The position numbers and the translations under genes are program-made. Positions 36,035-45,461 of a stretch of 64,000 nt of DNA are shown here, one piece after another. The stretch lies in NCBI GenBank assembly GCA_002328035.1, contig DCVL01000064.1:1-64000 (forward strand), read 5' to 3'. This DNA comes from Geobacter sp. UBA2189. GTDB lineage: Bacteria; Desulfobacterota; Desulfuromonadia; Geobacterales; Pseudopelobacteraceae. Under the pieces are notes generated by a model. That model was given only the letters and a program-made list of their open reading frames with translations. It searched no databases and was not told the origin of the DNA. Position 1 is the stretch's first letter. Each line of letters begins with the position of its first letter.

Positions 36035-37480
36035 TTATCCCAGGTAGCAAACTGTCTGGCTTCTAGCCGCTCTGGTTTCATCCAGACGTGTTACCGGCAT
36101 GGTGACAGGCATGGCGGCAAAAGAATCGGGGGAATTTTCCGCAAGCCTTGCAGCCTCGATCATCACCTCGATAAAGGCATCCATGGTCTGCTTACTCTCT
36201 GTCTCTGTAGGTTCTATCATTATTGCCTCTTTGACAATAAGTGGAAAGTAGACTGTTGGAGGATGGTAACCTTTATCAATCAGGAACTTCGCAATATCAA
36301 TGGCATGGACACCTTTGGCAAGTTGGTTTGAAGCCGAGAATACAACCTCGTGCATACAGGTCTTGTCGTAAGGGAGGTCGTAATATGCTTTCAGTTTTTC
36401 CTTGATATAGTTGGCGTTAAGCACAGCCTGTTCAGAGGCCTGAATCAGACCTTCACGACCAAGCATAATCATGTAGGTGTAGGCCTTCACCATTACCCCG
36501 AAGTTGCCAAAGAAGTTTGCTGTACGACCAATAGATTGCTCATTGTCGGTCTGTAGTTTAAGTTTTCCGTCAACCTCATCATGGATAATCCGGGGCATCG
36601 GAAGGAATGGTATCAGGGATTTTTTAACCCCTACAGGACCGGAACCTGGTCCACCACCGCCATGAGGGGTTCCGAAGGTCTTGTGAAGATTTAAATGCAC
36701 AACATCAAAACCGACATCACCTGGTCGAACCTTACCCATTATCGCGTTAAGGTTGGCGCCATCATAGTACATAAGGGCATCGTGGCTGTGAGCTATATCG
36801 GCTATATCTTTAATATACGGATTAAAAAGCCCCAGAGTATTTGGACAGGTCATCATAACAGCTGCAACTTCCCCGTTCATAGCCTGCCTGAACAGCTCAA
36901 GATCCATATCACCATATGGAGCAGTGGGGATAGTTATTATCTCATACCCTGCCATTGCGGCTGACGCAGGATTTGTGCCATGTGAGGAATCAGGGACTAC
37001 CACATATTTTTTCCTGTTTCCCTTGGCCTTGTGATAAGCCGCAACAAGCAGCATACCGGTCATCTCGCCATGAGCTCCTGCCAAAGGCTGCGTGGTAACT
37101 TCATCCATGCCGGTAATATCAGCAAGCATCTGGCCAAGATCGTACAGCATCCCCAGACTACCCTGACATAGAGAATCTCCTCCAGGCAGAAGAGCTGTAA
37201 GCGGATGAAACGGAGCAAACAGAGCTGCTGCGTTTTCCAAAACCTTTGCATTGTACTTCATAGTGCAAGAACCAAGCGGATAAAAATTTGTATCAACAGA
37301 GAAGTTCCGGCGAGAGAGATTGGTAAAATGCCTGACAAGATCCAGCTCGGAGATCTCAGGAAGATTAGCAGTATCAGCCCTCAAAAGATTCTGTGGTAAG
37401 GAGGCTGCGGAGGGGACATCAGAGGCAGGCAGCATCACACCCCGACGGCCTGAAACGGATTTTTCATAGATCAGTTGCAT
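36035..37480 (-). CDS. gcvPB: Glycine dehydrogenase (decarboxylating) subunit 2
   Basis: 481 aa PLP-binding half of the two-subunit P-protein of the glycine cleavage system. The PLP lysine is in NLHKTFGTPHGGGGPG; SHGTNPASAAMAGYE and FYPLGSCTMKYN are family signatures. It decarboxylates glycine and passes the aminomethyl group to lipoyl-GcvH. It overlaps gcvPA by ten bases. Confidence 0.97.
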   Translation of the reverse strand: MQLIYEKSVSGRRGVMLPASDVPSAASLPQNLLRADTANLPEISELDLVRHFTNLSRRNFSVDTNFYPLGSCTMKYNAKVLENAAALFAPFHPLTALLPGGDSLCQGSLGMLYDLGQMLADITGMDEVTTQPLAGAHGEMTGMLLVAAYHKAKGNRKKYVVVPDSSHGTNPASAAMAGYEIITIPTAPYGDMDLELFRQAMNGEVAAVMMTCPNTLGLFNPYIKDIADIAHSHDALMYYDGANLNAIMGKVRPGDVGFDVVHLNLHKTFGTPHGGGGPGSGPVGVKKSLIPFLPMPRIIHDEVDGKLKLQTDNEQSIGRTANFFGNFGVMVKAYTYMIMLGREGLIQASEQAVLNANYIKEKLKAYYDLPYDKTCMHEVVFSASNQLAKGVHAIDIAKFLIDKGYHPPTVYFPLIVKEAIMIEPTETESKQTMDAFIEVMIEAARLAENSPDSFAAMPVTMPVTRLDETRAARSQTVCYLG

Positions 37481-38817
37481 AAAACCACCTCCAGCTCCTT
37501 CACCAGCAGTTCAATATCCTTCCTGGTACGCTTTTCAGTAACCGTCACAACCAGCAGATTTTCAGAACCATCATAAAAACTGCCAAGAGGAAGGCCGGCT
37601 ACGACACCTCTGGCCAGCAAGGCCTCAACAACCTGAACAGCCGGCTTGGGAAGGCTGATGGTAAACTCATTGAAGGTTGGCGCAGTTTGCAAAACAGTTA
37701 CACCTGGGATCCTAGCCAGAGATGATTTGGTATATTCAGCCTTGTCATAATTAAGACGGGCAAGATCTGCCAGCCCCTGTTTGCCTACTGCAGAGAGGAA
37801 AATGAGCCCGCGCAGTGCACATAGAGACTGGTTACTACAGATGTTGGAAGTGGCCTTGTGACGTTTGATATGTTGCTCACGCGCCTGCAGCGTAAGCACA
37901 AAACCGCGCTTACCGTTTTTATCAACGGTTTCTCCGACAATTCTTCCTGGTATGTTTCGGATATGACTCTTTCTGGCAGCCATGAAGCCGAACGAAGGAC
38001 CCCCGAACGACAATGGATTTCCCAAGGACTGACCATCCCCAACAGCAATATCAGCCCCCAGTTCTCCAGGTGATTTCAGAATCCCCAGTGCAACAGGATA
38101 TACAGCAGTCACAAGAAGCGCGCCTTTTGCATGAACCTGATCCGCAAGACCTGTAAAATCATCTATGCAACCAAAGACATTAGGATATTGAACCAAAAGC
38201 GCCGCTGCCTGGTCATCGAGCTGATGTATCAGCTCTGCCCGGTTTAGCAGACCATCAAGCGGAGCCAGTTCAACCAGTTCAGCATCATGGTGTGACAAAT
38301 ACGTTGCCAACACCTGTCTTGCAATAGGAGAAACACAGCCATCCACTACAATCCTGCTGCGATTGGTCGTACGAATAGCCATCAAAGCCGCCTCAGCCAG
38401 AGCTGTTGCACCATCATATAGCGATGCATTGCTGACATCCAGGCCAGTCAGACGGCAAATAGCGGTCTGATATTCAAACAGCGCCTGAAGCGTGCCTTGC
38501 GAACATTCCGGCTGATATGGGGTATAAGCTGTATAAAACTCTGCACGGTTTGAAAGATGGTCAACAGCGGCCGGAATTATATGATCATAGTAGCCACCGC
38601 CAATAAAAAGAGAAAGATCCTGGCAATTTTCAGAACAGAGCTGTTTCAGCCTGTTATATGTTTCAAATTCCGACATTCCAGGCGGCAGATTAAACCTCTT
38701 ACAGCGTAGTTCTTCGGGGATAGAGTCAAATAGCTCTTCAATACTTCCAACCCCTGTAGCGGCCAGCATCTCCTGAATCTCTTCAGGTGTATGCGGGCAG
38801 TAGTGACTGGTTTCCAT
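37471..38817 (-). CDS. gcvPA: Glycine dehydrogenase (decarboxylating) subunit 1
   Basis: 448 aa first half of the split P-protein. Conserved segments: FIGGGYYDHIIPAAVDHL, YTPYQPECSQGTLQALFEYQT, and YDGATALAEAALMA. It forms the heterotetramer with GcvPB and lacks the PLP lysine itself. It is 12 bases downstream of gcvH. Confidence 0.96.
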   Translation of the reverse strand: METSHYCPHTPEEIQEMLAATGVGSIEELFDSIPEELRCKRFNLPPGMSEFETYNRLKQLCSENCQDLSLFIGGGYYDHIIPAAVDHLSNRAEFYTAYTPYQPECSQGTLQALFEYQTAICRLTGLDVSNASLYDGATALAEAALMAIRTTNRSRIVVDGCVSPIARQVLATYLSHHDAELVELAPLDGLLNRAELIHQLDDQAAALLVQYPNVFGCIDDFTGLADQVHAKGALLVTAVYPVALGILKSPGELGADIAVGDGQSLGNPLSFGGPSFGFMAARKSHIRNIPGRIVGETVDKNGKRGFVLTLQAREQHIKRHKATSNICSNQSLCALRGLIFLSAVGKQGLADLARLNYDKAEYTKSSLARIPGVTVLQTAPTFNEFTISLPKPAVQVVEALLARGVVAGLPLGSFYDGSENLLVVTVTEKRTRKDIELLVKELEVVLCN

Positions 38818-38829
38818 TATGTTAATCTC

Positions 38830-39204
38830 CTACAGGGTCTGTAAATAGTTGTCATACATCTCTTGAGTCATCAGTCTTGTCAACTCGCCTGAATCATCAA
38901 TCTCCAGTTCAACCATCCATGCCGCATCTTCAGGAGATTCATTCACCCTCTCAGGAGCATCTTCCAGCTCCATATTCACCTTTACAACCTTGCCGGAAAT
39001 AGGGGCATATATATCGCTAGCCGCCTTGACAGACTCAATGGCAGCCATTACCTCCTCCTGCTTAAACTTTTTACCAATTTCTGGCAGCTCAACAAAGGTT
39101 ATATCCCCAAGTTCATGGGCAGCATGTGCGCTTATGCCACAAACCGCACTGTTCCCTTTAACCTTTACCCACTCATGCTCTTTTGTAAAATAAATCTCTG
39201 ACAT
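38830..39204 (-). CDS. gcvH: Glycine cleavage system H protein
   Basis: 124 aa lipoyl carrier of the glycine cleavage system. The lipoyl Lys60 lies in ESVKAASDIYAP. The barrel-sandwich fold and N-terminal EHEW segment are intact. AGGTA before the ATG. The operon also encodes the enzymes that lipoylate this protein. Confidence 0.97.
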   Translation of the reverse strand: MSEIYFTKEHEWVKVKGNSAVCGISAHAAHELGDITFVELPEIGKKFKQEEVMAAIESVKAASDIYAPISGKVVKVNMELEDAPERVNESPEDAAWMVELEIDDSGELTRLMTQEMYDNYLQTL

Positions 39205-39248
39205 CTTTTAAATACCTCCAATCTGAATATTCTGGCTTATCGGTTTAA

Positions 39249-39662
39249 CTACTTTTTAGGACAGTCTCCAAGACGCCTGGCTTTTACCTTGACTGTCATC
39301 TTATGACCCTGGGTATTCATCTTCATAATCGAGTTATAGCTGTCTTTTCCAAAAACCGTCTCGCCAGTGTATGTTCCGGCAGCCTCACCGGTACATTTCA
39401 TAGCCCATGTAACCTTGTTGCCGGATACCTTGTAGTCAGTAAGCTTGCATTTATCATCACGGGCTATCACCTTTTTTTGATCCTTAACATCCTCTTTGGT
39501 ATAACAATGCTTAATAGTTGAAGCTGGGATCTTCATCGGCATTCCTGGCATTTCACTCTGGGAAGTAATCTCCCATTGACCTTCCCTCATCATATCTACA
39601 GCGGATGCAGCAGCAGGTACAATCAACATGGCTCCCATAGCAGCGATTACAAGACGTTTCAT
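39249..39662 (-). CDS. DUF3617 family exported protein
   Basis: 137 aa with a clear signal peptide (1-21, ending ASA-VDM). The mature part begins REGQWEITSQSEMPGMPMKIP, the typical opening of DUF3617 proteins, and contains two conserved Cys that could form a disulfide. Function unknown. It is embedded between gcvT and gcvH on the same strand, with its own GGAGGA ribosome site. Why a periplasmic protein sits inside a glycine cleavage operon is not clear. Confidence 0.85.
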   Translation of the reverse strand: MKRLVIAAMGAMLIVPAAASAVDMMREGQWEITSQSEMPGMPMKIPASTIKHCYTKEDVKDQKKVIARDDKCKLTDYKVSGNKVTWAMKCTGEAAGTYTGETVFGKDSYNSIMKMNTQGHKMTVKVKARRLGDCPKK

Positions 39663-39689
39663 AAAAGTTCCTCCTTCATCAAAATTGAT

Positions 39690-40781
39690 TTAACTGCGTA
39701 ATGATCCTTTATCATAAAATGGCAGACTGCATACAACAGCATCCATAGTGGTTCTGTCCTGTCTTATGGAAAGAACCGTATCCAAAGCGCTGTAAGCCGT
39801 TTCAACATAGCCAAGTCCTATACCACAACCAAGCATCGGAGAAAAAACACCGCTGGTTACTTCACCTATCTTTTTATCACCATCATAGATACCAAAACCA
39901 TGCCGTGGGGTGCGACGGGATGTAACCCTAAAAGGCACCTTGATCCGGCCTGAAAGCTTATTCTTCTCTGAAAGCAGAGCCTCATTTCCGACAAACTGCT
40001 TATCCAGCTTTACAAAGGCTCCAAGGTCAGCCTCCAGAGGAGTTGTTGTTTCATCAATATCGTTACCGTACAGCGAATATCCCATTTCCAGCCTCAATAC
40101 ATCGCGGGCACCCAGGCCTGCCGGCTTCACCCTGTCATCCTTAAGCAGTATATCCCACAGTTCAACAACCTTATCAGCCGGAAGGAATATCTCATATCCA
40201 AGTTCACCTGTATAACCGGTGCGGCTTACAATAGCAGGAGATCCAAGAAGGTCATGCTCCACAAATCTGAAGTAAGGGATCCCTGAGACCCACTCTCCCA
40301 AAAGTTCAACCAGAACCTCTCTTGAAAGGGGTCCCTGCAGATCAAGTTTGGCAGTATTTGCTGTAATATCAGATAATTGTCCCGTAGTCAGCCTGGATTT
40401 TATCACTTTGAAATCATTAGGGGCGGTAGCGGCATTTACAACAATCATCACCTCATCATCAGCCAGCCGAAAAACGATAAGGTCATCAACAATACATCCC
40501 TTCTCGTTGAGAAGAAAACCATATTTGGAACGTCCTTCAGGAATGGCCTTGATTGAAAAGGTAAACAGATCCTCCAAACCTGACGAAACGATATCCCCCT
40601 TAAAGTGAAACTCCCCCATATGGCAGATATCAAAAAGAGCTGCCTGCTCACGACACCAGCGATGCTCGGCAATTATCCCCTCATATTGAATAGGCATATC
40701 CCATCCACCAAATGGCGCCATTAAGGCACCCAGGTTACGATGCTGTTTGTTAAGAGGGGTTGTCTTTACAGGCTCAGTCAT
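39690..40781 (-). CDS. gcvT: Aminomethyltransferase (glycine cleavage T protein)
   Basis: 363 aa, the standard length. It releases ammonia and transfers the methylene group from GcvH to tetrahydrofolate. Folate-binding features are present: the catalytic Asp in DICHMGEF, RTGYTGELGYEIF, and the GLGARDVLRLEMGYSLYGNDI segment. AAGGAG before the ATG. It lies 24 bases downstream of a small exported protein gene that starts the operon. Confidence 0.97.
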   Translation of the reverse strand: MTEPVKTTPLNKQHRNLGALMAPFGGWDMPIQYEGIIAEHRWCREQAALFDICHMGEFHFKGDIVSSGLEDLFTFSIKAIPEGRSKYGFLLNEKGCIVDDLIVFRLADDEVMIVVNAATAPNDFKVIKSRLTTGQLSDITANTAKLDLQGPLSREVLVELLGEWVSGIPYFRFVEHDLLGSPAIVSRTGYTGELGYEIFLPADKVVELWDILLKDDRVKPAGLGARDVLRLEMGYSLYGNDIDETTTPLEADLGAFVKLDKQFVGNEALLSEKNKLSGRIKVPFRVTSRRTPRHGFGIYDGDKKIGEVTSGVFSPMLGCGIGLGYVETAYSALDTVLSIRQDRTTMDAVVCSLPFYDKGSLRS

Positions 40782-40805
40782 CTCAATAGCTCCTTGTATC
40801 TGATA

Positions 40806-41246
40806 TTATTTTTTCTTTTTATTCTTACTTTTACCTGCGATTGCCTTGATATCTGCCAACCTCATCTTCCAGCGCCCTTCCTCATGATCCAGAGTAAATT
40901 CTCTGCTATGGCTGGAATTGGTCATGGAAAGGCCTTCCATACCTATTTTTGCAAAGACCTTTGATGTGGTACGTTTTTCATTTATCAACTTAAAATCATT
41001 GAGTTTAAGATGGCAACAGGAAGGAGTTAACGAGGCATCACGCAGCATGGAGACAAACCGTTCACGGTTCATACTACCTCTGTGAGATAGCAGATTATAC
41101 ATCTGCTCATATTTCCCCTCTCTCCAAAGGTCAAGGGTATCGGAAATAGCCTGTTCACGGGGGTCATTACGCTGATCCGCAATAGAAACAGAGGGGAAAC
41201 AGATTGATATAACGATAATAAACAGAACAAAAAGGCGAGATATCAA
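40806..41246 (-). CDS. Small exported protein of unknown function
   Basis: 146 aa from a TTG start at 41246, chosen because GGAGG lies eight bases before it and the product then begins with a good signal peptide (MISRLFVLFIIVISI..., ending SIA-DQR). An ATG 15 bases upstream (41261) is the alternative but has no ribosome site. The mature part (DTLDLWREGKYEQMYNLLS, later REFTLDHEEGRWKM) suggests an NTF2-like alpha/beta fold; this is only a resemblance. The C-terminus is Lys/Asn-rich. It precedes gcvT and probably opens the operon. Confidence 0.65.
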   Translation of the reverse strand: MISRLFVLFIIVISICFPSVSIADQRNDPREQAISDTLDLWREGKYEQMYNLLSHRGSMNRERFVSMLRDASLTPSCCHLKLNDFKLINEKRTTSKVFAKIGMEGLSMTNSSHSREFTLDHEEGRWKMRLADIKAIAGKSKNKKKK

Positions 41247-41403
41247 AATAAAAACCTCCATAAAAGGTTTTGCAATGTTAGAGCATACTGAGCCGAGCGG
41301 CAATAAAAAACGTGCATCATCAATAACCAAAATGCAGCTTGCCAATCTATAATCTTGAGATACAATGAGCGTAAGACAGACATAGCAAAATACGGGGAAT
41401 CCA

Positions 41404-42645
41404 ATGAAGAATTATAATGAAACATTACAACAACTTCTAAACTTTGGCCTGGACATATCCCAGATCAAGGATATTGATTTCCTGCTCGAAAAGATACTGA
41501 CCGAGGCCAGAAACTTTACCAACTGCGATGCAGGTACCATATACGTGAAAGATGGAAATATCCTGGCCGCCAGATATTCGCAGAATGATACCACCAACAC
41601 CCAGTTATCTCCTCACAGGAAATCGGTTTATACAAATATAATTGTCCGTGTGGATAACACCTCAATCGCGGGTTATGTTGCTGCCACCGGCAATCAGTTG
41701 AATATACCTGATGTCTATCACCTTGATAAAAATCTTCCCTATTCATTCAATCGCTCTTTCGACGACATGACAAATTACCGGACTGTTTCACAGTTGGTTC
41801 TTCCACTGACGAGTATGCGTGGAGAGACGGTAGGGGTTCTGCAACTGATTAATGCAAAGGATAGCACAGGAGGCATAACTCCCTTTGACAGCCATGATGA
41901 GAGCGGCATCAGCTACTTTGCAGTCACCGCAGCTAATGCGATAGAACGTGCAAAGATGACCCGTGAAATCATTCTCAGGATGAACCGTATGGCAGAATTA
42001 AGGGATCCCAAAGAAACAGGACCGCATGTAAACAGGGTTGCGGCATATTCTGTTGCACTTTATGAAGGTTGGGCAGCAAGCAAGGAGCTGAACCAGGAAG
42101 AGATAGATCGTAACCGCGACATACTCAGGATGGCTGCCATGCTGCATGATGTCGGCAAGGTGGCAATATCGGACAATATTTTAAAGAAACCGGGAAAATT
42201 CACACCTGAAGAGTACGATGTCATGAAACTTCATACTGTTTATGGAGCAAGGCTCTTCCCTGACATTTATTCGGAACTTGATGAATCAGCGGCGGCCGTT
42301 GCCCTTAACCATCATGAGCGGTGGGACGGAAACGGATATCCTGGTCATATAAGCCTGGCAACCCTTAAACCTTTGCCCGGGTATGAGAAAGAAGATGGAA
42401 CCGCCAGAGGTAAGAAGGGGGAAGAGATCCCGCTTTTTGGACGTATAGTAGCTATAGCCGATGTATATGACGCCCTTTCAAACCGCCGATGTTACAAGGA
42501 AGCCTGGGACCAGTCCGCCGTTCTCGAGGAGTTGAAAAAAGATGCCGGCACCGCATTTGACCCGGAACTTGTAGATATATTTCTGGACAGTATTGAAACC
42601 ATAAGGCAGATAAGTAGCCAATTTCCTGATTATACTGATGCCTAG
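41404..42645 (+). CDS. GAF and HD-GYP domain protein
   Basis: 413 aa. GAF domain about 20-180 (DAGTIYVKDGNILAARYS, ending VLQLINAKD) linked by a helix to an HD-GYP domain about 195-400 with LLHDVGKVAISDNIL, KLHTVYGARLF and NHHERWDGNGYPGH; the metal-binding and GYP residues are intact. Likely a cytoplasmic cyclic dinucleotide phosphodiesterase switched by a small ligand. It is divergent from the gcv operon with 140 bp between. Confidence 0.92.
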   Translation: MKNYNETLQQLLNFGLDISQIKDIDFLLEKILTEARNFTNCDAGTIYVKDGNILAARYSQNDTTNTQLSPHRKSVYTNIIVRVDNTSIAGYVAATGNQLNIPDVYHLDKNLPYSFNRSFDDMTNYRTVSQLVLPLTSMRGETVGVLQLINAKDSTGGITPFDSHDESGISYFAVTAANAIERAKMTREIILRMNRMAELRDPKETGPHVNRVAAYSVALYEGWAASKELNQEEIDRNRDILRMAAMLHDVGKVAISDNILKKPGKFTPEEYDVMKLHTVYGARLFPDIYSELDESAAAVALNHHERWDGNGYPGHISLATLKPLPGYEKEDGTARGKKGEEIPLFGRIVAIADVYDALSNRRCYKEAWDQSAVLEELKKDAGTAFDPELVDIFLDSIETIRQISSQFPDYTDA

Positions 42646-42762
42646 AGATTGTAGTACTGTCTAGATTTTAACTTTTCTGATGGAAAGCCATATCCATAAC
42701 CTCGGAGAGCTGATATTTTTCCCACTATACGCAAACTGCTTGGACAACCTGCCTGGAACCGA

Positions 42763-44268
42763 TTGATAGGTGTTCCTCTATCAGAACTTGTTCCTGAAAC
42801 AGTTCCTGGCCTTTTGGAAGAGGTTGCAGGCCTGACCCAACCTGAATGGCTACCGGAACTTGCACGTGTTGAGTTAGCATGCCATGTCGCCATGAATATT
42901 CCTTTACCGGCAACTGATGAGATTGAAACAGTTACTGTAAATCCATCAATTCAGGTCATTACCGTTTCCTGGAAACATCTGCTCACACTTCTTACTTTCG
43001 CGAAAAAACAGGATATGGAGCTTGTAGAACCTGGAAATGAGCTGATTATTATCTGGTCTGATCCTATAAACAAAAATCTTCGATTTGAAATAGCTCTCCC
43101 TGATCATCTTATGGCAATAAAAATAGCAAACAAAAAGATCAGTCTTGAAGAGGAGGCACTAAAAAGCGGATTAACTCTTGCCTGGTTCGATTCTGTAGTT
43201 TGGGATGCCGTTCGCAAAGGGATACTTCTGGTGCCTCAATCCAGAATTCGCAGAACTCAAACTTTTATGACAGATATGCAGGATAATCAGCACTGTAGTG
43301 CCGAGGTTTTTACCCTGCAGTGGGATCTGAATCAAAAAAAGACTTCATTTTCACCATCAATAGATTTCATAGAACAAGACAGTTTTCCATACAATCGGGC
43401 TGTTACACTAATTAAGGAGATGCGTGATTTCTGCTGGAACCGTTTTGTTCAGCCACAGCTCTCTTTTGCAGGAGATAGCCCGCTGTCAAATCCACAGTTT
43501 TTTGAAATCTACAAAGCGGCCTCAGAATATGCCCAAATGACCTCAATTCTGGGAGATCCTGTTTCTAGGGAAGAGCTTAAAAAGCTGATATCTATCCAGC
43601 GTCCTGTCTATTATCAGGTACGCCTTGAAGGTCTTGAGCAGCATAACGATTCTTTAAGGGGAAGTGGCAATTTCAAAGAAACAGTAGAATTTCTGAATTT
43701 ACTTTCAGAATTGGGTCTGCCCAGCATGGTTATGGTCAATATAACCAGAAACAATATTGATCAGATTATTCCACTAGCTGAACTGTTGGAGGGAGTTACA
43801 GGTACAATTACCTTCAAGAGACCACCTGATGCCGGAAGGCTCAATCAGATCAGATTAACATCCAAAGAAGAATACCGTACTTTTCTGCAACAGTATCTGG
43901 CAGCCATACCAAGCCACCCTGTTCTGGCATCAAAAGACAATCTGCTTAATATCATAAACGAAGAACAGGGTAAGTCTTTGTTTGGAGGCTGCACAGGATT
44001 TGGCTGTGGAGCAGCATTCAACTTCATCTCTATCCGTGCAAACGGAGAGGTTCATGCCTGCAACAATTACCCTTCGCCTATTGGAAACATCCTTGTAGAA
44101 GGTCTTGAAGATATCTACAATTCTGCGACTGCCCAACGTTACAGGGAAGGTTCATCAGCATGCAACGATTGCAAGCTGAAACCGGTATGTGGAGGCTGTC
44201 CGGCAGTCACGGCCAACCTGGGTTACGACCCTCTTACGACCAAGGATCCCTACTGTTTCAGGATATAA
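42763..44268 (+). CDS. SbtM-like radical SAM/SPASM protein lacking the AdoMet Fe-S cysteines
   Basis: 501 aa from a TTG. The fold follows the thio(seleno)oxazole-modification maturase SbtM: FTLQW strand at 183-187, DFCWNRFVQPQLSF, ILGDPVSREELKKLI, YYQVRLEGLEQHND, MVMVNITRNN, and a C-terminal SPASM domain whose cysteines (410, 415, 433, 467, 470, 476, 479, 498) are intact. The CX3CX2C motif expected just after FTLQW is missing; residues 188-205 contain no Cys, in this or the other two frames. The GGE-type motif reads GDS. The true 5' end is unclear: the same frame continues upstream as a sensible sequence to a T5 run, suggesting a frameshift or an ATT start (see findings). Overlaps lhgO tail to tail by 19 bases. 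Confidence 0.75.
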   Translation: MIGVPLSELVPETVPGLLEEVAGLTQPEWLPELARVELACHVAMNIPLPATDEIETVTVNPSIQVITVSWKHLLTLLTFAKKQDMELVEPGNELIIIWSDPINKNLRFEIALPDHLMAIKIANKKISLEEEALKSGLTLAWFDSVVWDAVRKGILLVPQSRIRRTQTFMTDMQDNQHCSAEVFTLQWDLNQKKTSFSPSIDFIEQDSFPYNRAVTLIKEMRDFCWNRFVQPQLSFAGDSPLSNPQFFEIYKAASEYAQMTSILGDPVSREELKKLISIQRPVYYQVRLEGLEQHNDSLRGSGNFKETVEFLNLLSELGLPSMVMVNITRNNIDQIIPLAELLEGVTGTITFKRPPDAGRLNQIRLTSKEEYRTFLQQYLAAIPSHPVLASKDNLLNIINEEQGKSLFGGCTGFGCGAAFNFISIRANGEVHACNNYPSPIGNILVEGLEDIYNSATAQRYREGSSACNDCKLKPVCGGCPAVTANLGYDPLTTKDPYCFRI

Positions 44269-45461
44269 TTATCAACAACCCAGGTAGCAAACGGAAAGCT
44301 GCATGTAAACGCTGGAGAAACCGCATTAAGGACATGAACTGTCCGCGCATCCCCTTCTACTACAAAATCCATTACCAGTTCTTTTGTAGTTTTATTAAGC
44401 AGCTGTGCCCGAATACCTGTCTTGCTCCACTGATTGAAGCCTGCCGTATCAATCTGCTTAACCATCTTTGTTGCAAGCCCTGTAAAGTATGAGCGATTGT
44501 ACTTGTGAAGCTCCTCAAAAGCGAGAGAACGGAACCCGAAACTGTCCGCCAGAAACAGCCTTGACTCCCAGCCGATAATCTCAAGCAGCTCGGCAAGACT
44601 GAAATTTTCAAACCCTACGTAGTTCTCCCTCCAAAAGGCAGGGATAGCTGTGGGGCCTATCTCAATAGTTCCATCAACGGTAATGGTATAATGAACCCCC
44701 AGAAAAGGGTTTTTCAGATTAGGAACAGGATATATATTGGTACGCACCGGCCTGTCTTTGCCTCTGTATCTTAGATATATCCCCTTAAACGGGATTATTG
44801 TGTAATTTTGGGAGAAACCGTAATCCCTTGCAATATGATCTGCATAGAGCCCTGCAGCATTGATAATAAGACCGGCCTCTATAACCATACCCCCTGTGGT
44901 GACAACAGCGCTATTACCCTTACGTTGCCGGTATCCCTGACTAAAGATAAAACGAACGCCAGTTCTTTCAAGATCCTCCTTTAAAGCATGACAGACCTGA
45001 GCAGGGTCAACGGTTGCTGTACTTGGAGAATACAATGCTATCCGAGTGGTTCTGGCATTTGGATCAATCTCTGCCAGCTCCTTCTCATCTATAATCCTGA
45101 CATCCACACCGTTTCGCTCACCACGGCGCTGCAGCTCTCGTACTCCCTCAATCTCGCTCTCATCCGAAGCCACCACCACTTTGTGACATTCGTTGATTGC
45201 AAGCCCTCTCTCTTTTACATACTCTCTCAGAATCCTGTTACCATCACGGGTAAAACGGGCTTTAAGCGAATCAGCCGTATAGTAAAATCCTGCATGAAGC
45301 ACACCGCTGTTCCGGCCACTGCTATGTTTAGCAACGTCAGCTTCCTTCTCAATCACGAGGATATCAGCAGCAGGAAATCTGGAATGCAGATCACGGGCAA
45401 GCGCCATACCTATAATTCCGGCACCAATAATCAGATAATCACACCTGAGCTGTTCGTTCAT
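44250..45461 (-). CDS. lhgO: L-2-hydroxyglutarate oxidase family protein
   Basis: 403 aa FAD enzyme. The dinucleotide-binding motif YLIIGAGIIGMALARDL is at the N-terminus; SSGRNSGVLHAGFYYT and RTGIRAQL-type end (WSKTGIRAQLLN) are family signatures. It oxidises L-2-hydroxyglutarate to 2-oxoglutarate, passing electrons to the quinone pool in the E. coli homologue. The ATG overlaps the upstream amidotransferase gene by four bases (ATGA). Confidence 0.9.
   Translation of the reverse strand: MNEQLRCDYLIIGAGIIGMALARDLHSRFPAADILVIEKEADVAKHSSGRNSGVLHAGFYYTADSLKARFTRDGNRILREYVKERGLAINECHKVVVASDESEIEGVRELQRRGERNGVDVRIIDEKELAEIDPNARTTRIALYSPSTATVDPAQVCHALKEDLERTGVRFIFSQGYRQRKGNSAVVTTGGMVIEAGLIINAAGLYADHIARDYGFSQNYTIIPFKGIYLRYRGKDRPVRTNIYPVPNLKNPFLGVHYTITVDGTIEIGPTAIPAFWRENYVGFENFSLAELLEIIGWESRLFLADSFGFRSLAFEELHKYNRSYFTGLATKMVKQIDTAGFNQWSKTGIRAQLLNKTTKELVMDFVVEGDARTVHVLNAVSPAFTCSFPFATWVVDNYILKQ

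Noticed and set aside
41247..41403. Glycine riboswitch upstream of the gcv operon
   Set aside because: The spacer is too short and lacks the conserved glycine aptamer elements.
42646..42762. Precursor peptide gene for the SbtM-like protein
   Set aside because: The only small frame (42680 on) lacks the Cys/Sec-rich core expected of such peptides and is better explained as the displaced N-terminus of the SbtM-like gene.
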